From the NCBI GenBank assembly GCA_947247005.1, contig OX365957.1, forward strand, positions 11,194,817-11,258,816: 64,000 bases of DNA, written 5' to 3'. The translations under genes and the position numbers were made by a program. Positions 60,301-64,000 of the stretch are shown piece by piece (position 1 is the first letter of the stretch; the number at the start of each line of letters is the position of its first letter). A model generated the notes under the pieces. That model did not search any database. It was not told where the DNA came from and was given only the letters and a program-made list of their open reading frames with translations. This DNA comes from Spisula solida. Its lineage: Eukaryota > Mollusca > Bivalvia > Venerida > Mactridae.

Positions 60301-62246
60301 CCATTTTATTATAATTATTATTTCAAGCATATATCTGTACACACTATTTGTATGTTAATTAAGGACTGGTAAGTAGAATGTCTAACTTTTCGTTTTCAGT
60401 TTTGAAGGATTATCCAATACATGTGAAGTTGTTTCCATACGACAGACACAGTATTAGGGTACGATGGCGTGGTGTTAATGGTCACCCAGGGGAGGAGGCT
60501 GTCAGAGGTTATATTGTGAGTCAAAACTTGAGAATTAATTCATTACTTAATAAGCAACAAGGAAATAAACGGTGTAGTATACATGATATATACTTACATA
60601 TAACTTTTACTCTGTTTCTCTTTTTGAAAACAGCAATGATAATAAACGAACGCACAGCATCAAATCAGCAATTACAATTGAAAATCGAAATACAAAACTT
60701 ATAGGACACTGTTTTATATTCTGACCTTTACCATTTTTGAAGTGGTAACGTGCAGGGACTGTATGGCACACACTTGTTTTAGCCTTGTTAAGTTCATTTT
60801 TTCATTCAGTTGCGTATTGGGCATTGTGCCGTGTACTTGTGGTCTGTGTTGTTTTTATGTTGTCTGTGCTTGACTGTTTCAGTGGAGTACTGTCTTCCCT
60901 GTCCGAATGTTTTACTATGTTATAATATAACCTACATTATGAGCCAATGAAAACGCCGAATTTTGGCGGTTAAATGAAAATTTAATCATTAAAATTTTCT
61001 CTTATCAGACTTGACGTCATGCGTTGGCGCTAATTTCTATCGGCCAATCAGAATGCAGAATGTTATATTCTAAGTTAGTTAGAACATATTAAGTAAATTT
61101 AATGACTAAAAAGGACTCGCTTCGCTCGCTCCGCCCTTTTTAATCATTAAAATTTACTTAATATGTTCAAATTATAACATAAACAAACACATTTTGTTGA
61201 GTTAACGGTATTATATGGACTCTAGATAAGATTATTTTGCAATGGTATTGATTCTTGTTAAATGTGTAAGTTTGAATATGCGAATATCGTAAAGGTTTCG
61301 GGGAATTAAGAAGAGAGTATGTTCTGAATAATGCAGCAAAAATTAGTTGAGTGTTAAAGTAGTTTGATTTCCTGTATTAGATTCGAGTGTGGAAGGTACA
61401 GGAAGATATACGCAATGCCAAAGATACGGAAGTTGAGAAGGTGAATGAAGCAGTGATTGGTAATCTACAAACTAACGAAGTGTATGTACTACGGGTACTA
61501 GGCTGGAGTAATGCTGGTGATGGTGCTCTCAGTGAAGTTCTCTATTTTGTGATATCAGGTAAAGACAGCCTTGTCAGAATCCATATGTTACTAATTATTA
61601 CTGTAATACCCGAATTATATCAGAAATGAATCAATAACATTGTTAAGTTTTGCCTTATGAAAAAGACTACACAGAAACAAATTTATAAATACGTTTACAT
61701 AAAGTACAAGCACTAGAAGCGTACCAAAACTTCAAACTTCGCTATTTACGTTTTGGACAATGGACATTCCTACATTAACGTATATTTTGCTATAAAAATT
61801 TGGTACATTTTGTATTTGTTGCACTTATAAAGTGTGGTTTTCTCCGACTTGAATACGTTTACATAAAGTACGAGCACTAGAAGTGTATGCGAACTTCAAA
61901 CTTCGCTATTTACGTTTTGGCCAATAGACATTTCTACCTTAACGTATATTATGCTATAAAAACGTGGTCCATTTTGTATTTATAAACATTTTTAATCAAA
62001 TCATTTGATGGATTCTGACTAATATTGTACTAATATTGTACCAAACACCAAAAAATACTTGTATATTTTGTTTCAGGTGACACAAGTGTTGGAGTTCAGA
62101 TAGATCCAACAACATCCGAGATATGTTTCATTGATGAAAACACATCTACATGTGATGCACACATCGTCTATATTTCAGATCCAGCAATAGTTGTCAATAT
62201 TTGTCTCTACTTCATTCTTGTTTACTATCGCCATATCATAAACTGA
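24335..62246 (+). CDS. Cont: Contactin: CTLD + 6 Ig + 4 FN3 cell-adhesion protein, 27 exons
   Basis: Cell-surface adhesion molecule of the contactin family; in flies Contactin acts with neurexin IV and neuroglian at septate junctions. The coding exons are 24335-24395, 26135-26229, 27515-27600, 34078-34241, 37371-37478, 38428-38504, 39741-39876, 41496-41612, 42343-42438, 45147-45386, 46691-46790, 47313-47500, 49014-49286, 49673-49779, 50766-50952, 51265-51428, 51760-51886, 52601-52774, 53946-54107, 54564-54658, 55252-55338, 57150-57309, 57598-57719, 58514-58736, 60400-60515, 61381-61558 and 62077-62246. The sum is 3813 bp, or 1270 residues plus stop, with every phase agreeing. The N-terminal lectin-like domain is the invertebrate (not vertebrate) contactin layout. 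The C-terminus ends in a short hydrophobic stretch that could be a GPI signal. Introns are loaded with repeats; two arrays overlap the exon 10 and 11 acceptors. Confidence 0.95.
24575..25152. mobile_element. Element with ~121-bp inverted arms, contactin intron 1
   Basis: Left arm 24575-24695 ('tagcctaagagctgaggg'..'cctctttcacaac') returns nearly perfectly as the complement at 25031-25152. The 335-bp loop holds two 'ccaagatggc' motifs. A fragment of the same end (GAATAAATCGCCCTCAGCTC) is at 37563-37607. Confidence 0.9.
25716..26070. repeat. 65-bp tandem repeat, 5.4 copies, just before contactin exon 2
   Basis: Units of 'acagaactaaaacaattt'+'catgcaatcattttgc'+'aacaactgtactag'+'tcttaaactgagtgtat'. 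The last partial unit stops 64 bp before the exon 2 start (26135). Confidence 0.95.
26135..26229 (+). CDS. Cont: Contactin exon 2, start of C-type-lectin-like domain
   Basis: Acceptor 'gtataaacag', donor TGG|GTAATA; phase 1 to 0. GCPTDWVSYQDTCYLFQDDE gives the canonical CTLD opening (C..W..Y...CY.F); FAEADAACW follows. Bases 26430-26750 downstream hold degenerate short 'agttctcaag' repeats only. Confidence 0.92.
27393..27452 (-). mobile_element. Fragment of the array SINE (3' tail), inverted
   Basis: 'gagcatagcctttatttg'..'gctgaaatatggcagg' is the complement of the SINE tail seen four times in 7557-9482. It shows this SINE also exists outside the minisatellite. Confidence 0.75.
27515..27600 (+). 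CDS. Cont: Contactin exon 3, lectin-like domain
   Basis: Too short for simple ORF calling: 86 bp, acceptor 'acatttcag', donor TG|GTAAAT, phase 0 to 2. Encodes SHGARLVSIETQKEDEFIAH and WLQANILS, the classic CTLD 'GA.LVSI....E..FI..' segment. The split Trp codon is completed by exon 4. Confidence 0.92.
27689..27858. mobile_element. Foldback element with GCGCGTAGCGCGAG centre
   Basis: Arms 'aatagaggatatttgtttg' / complement 'caaacaaatattctattt' enclose 'tattttcaagagcgcgtag' and 'cgcgagtgaaaatatt'. Shares its end motif and the 'gagtgaaaat' centre with 11583-11770. Confidence 0.85.
28739..28890. mobile_element. Foldback element with CGGCTCGGCTGCGG centre
   Basis: Arms AAATAGAATAATAGGTTAGT and its complement ACTAACCTATTATTCTCTAT. 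The interior has several short CG-rich palindromes (ccggctcggctgcgg, ccttcggctcacccg). Lies directly before the LINE. A smaller inverted pair, tatatcagtca/tgactgatata, is at 28168-28208. Confidence 0.75.
28946..30780 (+). pseudogene. LINE ORF1 remnant with coiled coil and SGNH-esterase-like end
   Basis: Fragmented frames. Around 29880-30110 lies a coiled-coil stretch (AEKLKKTLGNTQAKV..). Then come KPKVLIMGDSVIRVLKTS (block I GDS), SIVIHAGNNDISNAE (block III GxND-like) and YRDEVHLSWKGAAVL (block V DxxH-like). Such esterase modules are known in ORF1 of CR1-lineage elements. Several frameshifts and stops; not functional. Confidence 0.7.
31050..33735 (+). pseudogene. LINE ORF2 remnant: AP endonuclease + reverse transcriptase
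   Basis: The endonuclease part reads GLNFFHLNIYYLCPKFNKLK, then CETFL, ILSGDFNYN and LSDHYPVCF in shifting frames. The RT reads KRAKVIPIYKKGSKYDTDNY, TQSGFRSNHSC, VFLDLSKAFDLINH, TSGVPQGFVLGSILFILYIN, and then MFAVDTT where FADD is expected, so a catalytic Asp is gone. The C-terminal piece HKFQKRAARIILDKPYDAPT follows after another frameshift near 33180. Confidence 0.88.
34078..34241 (+). CDS. Cont: Contactin exon 4, lectin-like domain
   Basis: Acceptor 'cttatattccag', donor G|GTACAT; phase 2 to 1. Encodes HNYWYTSGHFTSRDAGIMWD, GTNQFSDYANYWLNRWTG and HIGFNNTVYTIAYAY. The WYTSG and W.DG motifs are typical of a lectin-like fold; the calcium-binding EPN/WND signature is not evident, so sugar binding is doubtful. 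Confidence 0.92.
34606..35040. mobile_element. Nested inverted-repeat composite (second copy)
   Basis: Outer ends CATAGGCACATGGTTTACTA / ..AAACCATGTACCTATG; inner element 34661-34802 with GCGGCCATGTTTAGCCGCAA and its complement. Same nesting order as 19053-19606 but without the G/C-run pair. 35041-36048 contains only three short 'acatcgaccatcg' repeats near 35900-35960 and nothing gene-like. Confidence 0.78.
36049..36375 (+). mobile_element. tRNA-derived SINE, near full length
   Basis: Head 'gtgatctagtggtagggc'..'ttggttcgatccctactg' with A- and B-box-like elements. Then the GCTTTTCAGTGTTTCCCAC block, a middle 'gacgagacgttaagcgagg'+'tcccgtgtatgatgc' and an A-rich tail 'aataaaagcaaataaa'. 36376-37025 has nothing recognisable. 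Confidence 0.75.
37026..37112. repeat. Short dispersed repeat shared with 22055-22130
   Basis: 'tagttacgcaattatatt'+'actgactgaccagttt'+'actattgcaaagg' matches the 22 kb copy. Confidence 0.55.
37371..37478 (+). CDS. Cont: Contactin exon 5, end of lectin-like domain
   Basis: Acceptor 'cttgttgcag', donor G|GTAGGT; phase 1 to 1. KVYEWINITSNYACSYICEM supplies the closing CTLD cysteines; then DVDYFYILDRDF, the linker that precedes Ig1 in arthropod contactins. Confidence 0.9.
37563..37607. mobile_element. Terminal fragment of the 24575-25152 element
   Basis: GTGCAAGTTT followed by GAATAAATCGCCCTCAGCTC and TTAGG: the right terminus of the intron 1 element, directly after exon 5. Confidence 0.75.
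38428..38504 (+). CDS. Cont: Contactin exon 6, linker into Ig1
   Basis: 77 bp, acceptor 'tattattag', donor GTG|GTAAGT, phase 1 to 0. EYGYASLEHGVIKKGPVFTV followed by LSNDTV parallels the arthropod 'G(P/V)xF..QP.D.VF' entry to Ig1. Confidence 0.85.
38551..38750. mobile_element. 200-bp MITE, CTTAGAATTAGAAGGTCG ends (copy 1)
   Basis: Long inverted termini CTTAGAATTAGAAGGTCGCA / ..ACGACCTTCTAATTCTAAG. The second copy at 58814-59046 shares the internal block 'gtaaagagtagttttcag'. Bases 38760-39730 show no other element. Confidence 0.88.
39741..39876 (+). CDS. Cont: Contactin exon 7, Ig1
   Basis: Acceptor 'ccgtcttgcag', donor G|GTAATG, phase 0 to 1. VIDIEQHAEVECIVSSNPIS gives the first Ig cysteine; TYTFYKGKD follows where the usual core Trp is replaced by Phe. 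Confidence 0.9.
39896..40793. mobile_element. 0.9-kb TTAA-flanked non-autonomous transposon (copy 1)
   Basis: TTAA|GGAGGTACGCGCACC at the left and GCGCATGCGCA..ATCTCC|TTAA at the right. Short inverted ends GGAG(G/A)T. Starts only 19 bp after the exon 7 donor. Copy 2 (59358-60243) is in the same orientation, in the same gene. TTAA flanks suggest piggyBac-type mobilisation, but no transposase is present. Confidence 0.85.
40979..41478. repeat. 83-bp tandem repeat, 6 copies, abutting contactin exon 8
   Basis: Units of 'catcacttatacatgtat'+'atagtatgattattt'+'agaggatataatttt'+'gtgtttcggtgtaag'+'ataatgctataattactaa'. The array ends ~18 bp before the exon 8 start, so it supplies part of the intron's 3' end. 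Confidence 0.95.
41496..41612 (+). CDS. Cont: Contactin exon 8, end of Ig1
   Basis: Acceptor 'gtgtttccag', donor T|GTAAGT, phase 1 to 1. KLTIQHPNEEKDDSMYYCLT with the Ig 'D.G.Y.C'-type motif (DDSMYYC), then TNEVGSTLSEMMRLSFG. Confidence 0.92.
41645..41868. repeat. 61-bp tandem repeat, 3.7 copies, after contactin exon 8
   Basis: Units of 'gaccaatcaatgacac'+'ttatctaacgtggtcag'+'tcaatgaaaacgtgt'+'tttacaaataata'. Begins about 30 bp inside intron 8. Confidence 0.92.
42207..42290 (+). mobile_element. tRNA-like fragment (possible SINE head)
   Basis: TAGCCGAATGG fits a pol III A box and GGTTGGAATTCC, 60 bp on, a B box. No stable cloverleaf. A second B-box-like AGTTCGAATCCCACT is at about 42037. Confidence 0.4.
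42343..42438 (+). CDS. Cont: Contactin exon 9, start of Ig2
   Basis: Acceptor 'gtttatgatag', donor A|GTACGA before an in-frame stop; phase 1 to 1. LGDFPNNEMEPLVAKAFEGT then KMECHQPRFSPS, matching the arthropod 'LLECRPPRHFP' strand of Ig2. Confidence 0.87.
42710..45186 (+). repeat. ~44-copy minisatellite of the exon 10 acceptor + exon start
   Basis: Each ~55-bp unit reads 'acttacag' + 'aggtgacatattggtggttt' + 'aatggctccattgagga' + spacer. The final unit is the true intron end and first ~38 bp of exon 10 (gggtgacatattggtgg..). The types differ in spacer. 'gatgtattct' units dominate 42766-43150 and 43330-43500. Longer ~86-bp units ('aagatgcgttctatg'..) lie at 43160-43780. 'ttttgttt' units run 43800-45000. 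All acceptors present the same reading frame, (a)AG GTG ACA TAT TGG TGG. Confidence 0.96.
45147..45386 (+). CDS. Cont: Contactin exon 10, Ig2
   Basis: Acceptor 'tgttttcag' (last of the array), donor G|GTAAGT; 240 bp, phase 1 to 1. VTYWWFRNSIEDMHVSEGSD gives the core Trp; LYISEVQPTDADNKYYCVVS gives the second Ig cysteine. Only this last acceptor reads on without a stop. Confidence 0.93.
45962..46113. mobile_element. 152-bp foldback element
   Basis: 'aagggatggtattcacta'+'ttgatctta' at the left is inverted at the right as 'taagatcaa'+'tattgaataccaaccctt'; the arms also pair at 'ccaatca'/'tgattgg'. Confidence 0.8.
46150..46704 (+). repeat. ~12-copy minisatellite of the exon 11 acceptor + exon start
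   Basis: 43-bp unit: 'tttctactacag' + 'tgacagataatgactat' + 'tgtatatgtaatga'. The last unit is the genuine exon 11 acceptor followed by tgacagataatgactat-ggaccg. As before exon 10, the repeated segment spans the splice site and the first 17 coding bases. Confidence 0.96.
46691..46790 (+). CDS. Cont: Contactin exon 11, start of Ig3
   Basis: Acceptor 'tttctactacag' (last of the array), donor AC|GTAAGT; phase 1 to 2. VTDNDYGPFIYTHVFPTNVL then RGNGIRLECVAYG, matching the arthropod 'GFELECIAYG' Ig3 strand. Confidence 0.92.
47313..47500 (+). CDS. Cont: Contactin exon 12, end of Ig3
   Basis: Acceptor 'cttatattttag', donor G|GTAACA, phase 2 to 1. LPLQYSWYREDGRTFVDGTK, ILTIDNAPLEADGNYVCVCA: core Trp and second Cys present. 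Confidence 0.94.
47560..47765. repeat. Probable dispersed repeat, 'atttatatagcgcc' type
   Basis: 'aaataaataaaaataaat' followed by 'ttatatagcgcctttttc'..'gttcaaaggcactttac'. It looks like a retroposon 3' end, but no second copy is in the window to prove it. Confidence 0.35.
48190..48366. repeat. Dispersed repeat, inverted copy at 52403-52530
   Basis: 'cagacagggaaggcagc'..'ccgcccaagtccaagctgtc' is the complement of 52403-52530, with an internal ~40-bp duplication (ccgagcacag.aaacat). More diverged sense copies lie near 53345-53400 and 60780-60915. Confidence 0.8.
48585..48726. mobile_element. 142-bp MITE with CAGGCCTCAA ends (copy 2)
   Basis: Same ends and interior ('atccactcgtccgcttgtcc'..'cttttaaaaatatt') as 10013-10156; contactin intron 12. 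Confidence 0.88.
49014..49286 (+). CDS. Cont: Contactin exon 13, entire Ig4
   Basis: Acceptor 'ctgtctatag', donor C|GTGAGT, phase 1 to 1. A whole Ig domain in one exon: MKLVWNCKAVAKPRPYYSWY (Cys, Trp), GVLTILNVDKDRDEGMYQCA (Cys), TNTHGTTFSTGQLKVL. Confidence 0.96.
49673..49779 (+). CDS. Cont: Contactin exon 14, first half of Ig5
   Basis: Acceptor 'cattgttttcag', donor GAG|GTAAAC, phase 1 to 0. APNFDRYPLPAY then GGNVTIKCSVEAAPTPE, the same strand as 'GNVTI.C.PEAAP.P' in arthropod contactin. Confidence 0.93.
49887..50535. repeat. 71-bp tandem repeat, 9 copies, intron 14
   Basis: Units of 'ttatgttgttcgccctc'+'accaaactgtacaata'+'atccttgtaagaggcac'+'ttttgatgaaaactagtacaa'. Starts ~107 bp after the exon 14 donor. 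Minus-strand open frames through it are artefacts. Confidence 0.96.
50766..50952 (+). CDS. Cont: Contactin exon 15, second half of Ig5
   Basis: Acceptor 'tatattcatag', donor G|GTATGT, phase 0 to 1. VRWLKNGGDMNLMRGDMM, then LVIHDIQYGDVAMYTCKATN with the D.A.Y.C motif. Confidence 0.94.
51265..51428 (+). CDS. Cont: Contactin exon 16, first half of Ig6
   Basis: Acceptor 'tattttgacag', donor CCG|GTAAGT, phase 1 to 0. TTPPVSTTVTVNRTAFLYCD, AYVWKFNGYVID: first Cys and core Trp. Confidence 0.92.
51760..51886 (+). CDS. Cont: Contactin exon 17, second half of Ig6
   Basis: Acceptor 'atatatttag', donor G|GTAATG, phase 0 to 1. NGLQITQVLFKNAGTYECQL carries the final Ig cysteine. 51890-52400 downstream shows nothing recognisable. 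Confidence 0.92.
52403..52530. repeat. Dispersed repeat, inverted relative to 48190-48366
   Basis: See 48190-48366: 'gacagcttggacttgggc'..'gccttccctgtctgac'. About 4.2 kb apart in opposite orientation within one transcript, so they could pair. Confidence 0.8.
52601..52774 (+). CDS. Cont: Contactin exon 18, first half of FN3-1
   Basis: Acceptor 'tattttctag', donor G|GTGATT, phase 1 to 1. GPPGAPAGVHIDKPSVTTRS then IRVFWTVTMD (the FN3 Trp). Opens with the usual proline-rich Ig-FN3 hinge. Confidence 0.93.
52815..53325. repeat. ~31-37-bp tandem repeat 'tagctgaaacaaggtcatt', split by an element
   Basis: About eight units of 'atagctgaaacaaggtcatt'+'cagctttttat', beginning ~40 bp after the exon 18 donor, interrupted at 52850-53148. 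53330-53930 has no other feature. Confidence 0.85.
52850..53148. mobile_element. Dispersed element with TATGCCCCC / GGGGGCATA ends
   Basis: 'tatgcccccgtatcgatag' at the left and 'cacagggggcataagcg' at the right; contains a (CCGT)n run at ~52888-52938. Inserted in the tandem repeat above; the exact right border is uncertain. Confidence 0.65.
53946..54107 (+). CDS. Cont: Contactin exon 19, second half of FN3-1
   Basis: Acceptor 'atgtttggcag', donor G|GTAAGC, phase 1 to 1. FNITNLIPNTHYRFRVRGIN then EYGRGAEASMPS: the FN3 'L.P.T.Y.FRV.A.N..G.G..S' pattern. Confidence 0.95.
54564..54658 (+). CDS. Cont: Contactin exon 20, start of FN3-2
   Basis: Acceptor 'gtgtttctaaag', donor AGG|GTAAAT, phase 1 to 0. 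APRHVGGGGGTVGTLTITW: the glycine run before the Trp strand is a contactin-specific hallmark (APR.VGGGGG..GTL.ITW). Confidence 0.95.
55252..55338 (+). CDS. Cont: Contactin exon 21, FN3-2
   Basis: Acceptor 'tttatttttag', donor AGG|GTAGGC, phase 0 to 0. PLKPAEQCGPNLGYYIYWKV then PEDTKDWKR. Confidence 0.93.
55558..56256. mobile_element. 0.7-kb TIR element, GGGAGGCGAT ends (copy 1)
   Basis: GGGAGGCGAT at the left, ATCGCCTCCC at the right. Copy 2 follows directly, separated by a repeat of the copy 1 left flank ('atcaaagc.ctgagagtaccg'). Confidence 0.85.
56283..56998. mobile_element. 0.7-kb TIR element, GGGAGGCGAT ends (copy 2, tandem)
   Basis: ~97% like copy 1 by eye; has 'aaatatcgatttaacga' near 56769 that copy 1 lacks. 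The shared 24-bp flank shows a tandem duplication rather than two insertions. Confidence 0.85.
57150..57309 (+). CDS. Cont: Contactin exon 22, end of FN3-2
   Basis: Acceptor 'tctctttcag', donor A|GTAAGA, phase 0 to 1. TVVTIGIDNYYLPYLVKVGS then YNDYGSGPNSSDVQIFSAEG, the FN3 closing strands. Confidence 0.94.
57598..57719 (+). CDS. Cont: Contactin exon 23, start of FN3-3
   Basis: Acceptor 'tatgttatcag', donor AGG|GTTAGT, phase 1 to 0. PQIVPIGNDIETYNGTSVIV then YWEPVPDTRVAVLGRVKGYR; ends on the 'G.L.GYR' strand. Confidence 0.93.
58292..58498. mobile_element. 207-bp foldback element ending 15 bp before exon 24
   Basis: 'ccagaacaccaaactgtg'..'ataagttttaaacc' at the left is inverted at the right as 'ggtttaaaacttatttt'..'cacagtttggtgttctgg'. 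Its right end almost touches the exon 24 acceptor. Confidence 0.85.
58514..58736 (+). CDS. Cont: Contactin exon 24, FN3-3
   Basis: Acceptor 'gtatgtttcag', donor A|GTAAGT, phase 0 to 1. VYYYENEHDESPFIYGEPDP, CQLVGLTNNAEFFARVQVFN, GAGFGPKGEW. Confidence 0.95.
58814..59046. mobile_element. 233-bp MITE, CTGGCTTAGAATTAGAAGG ends (copy 2)
   Basis: Perfect 24+ bp inverted termini; same family as 38551-38750, but with a longer interior (additional 'aggcgcttcttatgagc' segment). Confidence 0.9.
59145..59340. repeat. Right-truncated copy of the AGTCCCCTACCGGTTT element
   Basis: Matches 2105-2290 closely ('gaattgcaagcaatac', 'agtcccctaccggttt', 'ccccctatccacatacc') and stops at 'atgatccagatg', lacking the right terminus. 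Confidence 0.85.
59358..60243. mobile_element. 0.9-kb TTAA-flanked non-autonomous transposon (copy 2)
   Basis: TTAA|GGAGGTACGCGCACC .. GCGCATGCGCACAATG..GACCTCC|TTAA; ~90% like copy 1 by eye. 'ttacaaagttcaatgt' occurs on both sides outside the TTAA. Confidence 0.85.
60400..60515 (+). CDS. Cont: Contactin exon 25, start of FN3-4
   Basis: Acceptor 'cgttttcag', donor ATT|GTGAGT, phase 1 to 0. YPIHVKLFPYDRHSIRVRWR then GVNGHPGEEAVRGYI: contactin FN3-4 'P..V.L......I.V.WRGV....GEE...GY'. Confidence 0.95.
61081..61169. mobile_element. Foldback element with CGCTTCGCTCGCTCC centre
   Basis: 'gaacatattaagtaaatt'+'taatga' / complement around 'aaggactcgcttcgctcgc'+'tccgccctttt'. Part of a larger repeat (from ~60950) that contains 'ccaatga' and 'ccaatcag'. 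Confidence 0.8.
61381..61558 (+). CDS. Cont: Contactin exon 26, end of FN3-4
   Basis: Acceptor 'tcctgtattag', donor G|GTAAAG, phase 0 to 1. IRVWKVQEDIRNAKDTEVEK, LQTNEVYVLRVLGWSNAGDG, ALSEVLYFVIS. Confidence 0.95.
61688..61990. repeat. ~168-bp direct duplication
   Basis: 'acgtttacataaagtac'..'acttcaaacttcgctattt'..'tttgtattt' occurs twice (from 61688 and 61854), in intron 26. Confidence 0.85.
62077..62246 (+). CDS. Cont: Contactin exon 27, C-terminus and stop
   Basis: Acceptor 'ttttgtttcag', phase 1, TGA at 62244-62246. GDTSVGVQIDPTTSEICFID, ENTSTCDAHIV, then DPAIVVNICLYFILVYYRHI-IN. The last ~20 residues are hydrophobic and could be a GPI-attachment signal, as in other contactins; a polar end (YYRHIIN) is unusual. 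An alternative last exon further right cannot be excluded. Confidence 0.75.
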
Positions 62247-62407
62247 ACCGTGCTATGTTTCTTATTTACGTGCGTAGAACTACTTATTTAAACATGTTAC
62301 AGCAACGGTAAGTGACATTTAATACGGGAGGTTGCGAAGTGAACGTGTACGGCTACTAACTAGTATGTGTAGCTTAATAACCCGTTCGTGTATTCGTACA
62401 CGTTGCA

Positions 62408-62413
62408 ATTAAA
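62408..62413 (+). terminator. Candidate poly(A) signal ATTAAA
   Basis: First poly(A)-signal-like hexamer after the contactin stop codon; AATAAA follows at 63185-63190. Which is used cannot be told from sequence. The 62472-62732 open frame between them has no recognisable domain. Confidence 0.3.
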
Positions 62414-62934
62414 GTTGTGTTTCGCAACCACTCAAATGACCAGGTACTAGTATATCAAACGTGCAGATGATATGATAAGCAATGATCAAACTAATAGTGT
62501 GGATGTAAACAAACATGTGGAAAGTGCATTAATCGATGCCAGCTGTGAAAATGCTGTGGTGATAATGGTGATGTCTCAAATACCCGTACTCTACTATTGT
62601 ATAGGACATACAGTGTTATATTCTTATTTCAACTATACTATTACCACAGATACTACCGACAGACTCGTCAATTACAGCACACAGCAGGTGTATGGTTTGG
62701 CTACCTTAAGTTGTTTCTTTTGCTGGTGTTAACTGAGTATACATCATTGATAGTTAATGTCAGGAGACTGGAGGCCATATAACAGCGATGTTTTTGAAGC
62801 ACACCTGCTGTTTACTTTAATTGTACAAAGTGGGATTGTTTTATAATGATGCTTCCACATATATTGTAGATTATGGTACAAGATAACATTTTCTTTCACC
62901 AAGTTTTCAAAGAAAACAAGATTCCTTGAATTGG

Positions 62935-63115
62935 GATAAATTCTATGTACATTAAGGGGTCATAATTCTTGCAAAATACAGGATGGAGTTGTGTGTCTTG
63001 CTTTACAGAGCCTAGCATTAATGGTCGACATGTGTTGCAAGTTTCATAGCAATAGATTTGATAATTTGTGAGACAAGTTGACCTCAACAGAGTTAGGATA
63101 GTAAAGGAGAAAAGT
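62935..63115. repeat. Probable dispersed repeat fragment
   Basis: 'aaggggtcataattct'..'gcaagtttcatagcaatag' resembles the style of the other dispersed repeats here, but has no second copy in the window. 63116-64000 shows no gene or clear element. Confidence 0.35.
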
Positions 63116-64000
63116 TGACCTTAACATAAAACTTTAAGGGGCATGCCCTGGAACTGAAGTGTTTCGAAAAGTATCGTTGTCGTCAATAAAAGACTGACAG
63201 CCTTTTATTCCAATCGATATACAAAATATCGAAGCGCGCATTATAGAGTAAATTTTTAAGTCAAAGGTTTCTTTGACTTTTCATTAATACGAGAGGTGCC
63301 CCACTTATATTTGAACACCGTTGAACATTCGATATTTTCATGCTGACTCGCTATAATCGAAATGTCTCTATACAGCCATGTATATTAATGTGTTGACTAA
63401 CATATGCACTCACTGTTTTGAATTTTTGCAGTTTAGTTAGACCCCAAATGAACAATTTTGTAGGGGCATCCAATTGAGCTTTTTTATGACAGAAAATCCC
63501 AACTGATGGTGTAAACATTGATCGAGTGTAATCAATGCTGTGTTATCGTTAAGATTCCAAATTTTATGAATTCAGGATTGTAAGAGTTCGGCATTCATTA
63601 TTCTGGTGTAATGTACTTGGAATTCGTGTTCTTAATGTATCGAATAGCGTGATTGTGGTGGGGTATGAAGCAGAGTCTTGACCAAAACACCATGTTCCAG
63701 GCATTGTCGTCAGGAACGAGATGTGGCAATCATTTTGTCCATAAACTATTTTAAACGTTAGGAGCATAGTACTATACGCTTATTTTTCCCTTTGTAGAAT
63801 AAATATGAGTTATATTTTATTAGTTTTAACAAACAACAGTACAAGTCATATAACCGGGTGGGAACTCACGTTGCTTAACGAATGTTAACTTTTTAATATT
63901 CTCGTAGACATTTCTCCAATAGCAATCTAAATATCTCAATGACAAAGCATTATCCCAACCGAGGGGACAAAGTTATCGAAATTACCGTTCCGTTGTAGCG

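Noticed and set aside
62472..62732. 86-codon open frame after the contactin stop
   Set aside because: No recognisable domain, no splice link in phase to contactin, cysteine-rich random-looking end; probably 3' UTR or intergenic.

Overview
This is a 64 kb piece of an AT-rich, intron-rich animal nuclear genome. The gene content, the type of dispersed repeats and the exon structures suggest a mollusc, most likely a bivalve. That is an inference from gene architecture and repeat style; nothing here fixes a species. No bacterial features, rRNA genes or intact tRNA genes were seen.

Two protein-coding genes can be rebuilt exon by exon from open frames, matching intron phases and GT/AG splice sites. 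(1) On the minus strand, bases 12124 down to 867, lie the first six coding exons (about 269 codons) of a CYP4-clan cytochrome P450. The rest, including the I-helix, ExxR and haem-binding Cys, must lie left of the window. (2) On the plus strand, 24335-62246, lies an apparently complete contactin gene of 27 coding exons. The exons sum to 3813 bp (1270 residues plus stop) with every junction in phase. They encode a signal peptide, a C-type-lectin-like domain, six Ig domains, four fibronectin III domains and a short hydrophobic C-terminus. The genes are head to head, separated by about 12 kb.

Almost everything else is repeats. P450 intron 1 holds a ~4.3 kb array of a 30-bp minisatellite that has swallowed and co-amplified a tRNA-derived SINE. 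The intergenic region carries two decayed, truncated minus-strand LINEs; one of them has a clean 13-bp target duplication. A third LINE (~5 kb, CR1/L2-like) sits in contactin intron 3 and ends about 40 bp before exon 4. At least fifteen small inverted-repeat (MITE or foldback) elements are scattered through both genes.

The most unusual structure is in contactin. Two neighbouring introns end in minisatellites whose repeat unit contains the 3' splice site plus the first bases of the following exon. One has about 44 copies of a ~55-bp unit before exon 10 (Ig2); the other has about 12 copies of a 43-bp unit before exon 11 (Ig3). Each array therefore presents the spliceosome with dozens of near-identical acceptors, and only the last one reads through without an early stop. 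Six other minisatellites in the window start or stop within roughly 10-110 bp of a splice site of one of the two genes, so tandem amplification seems to recur at exon edges.
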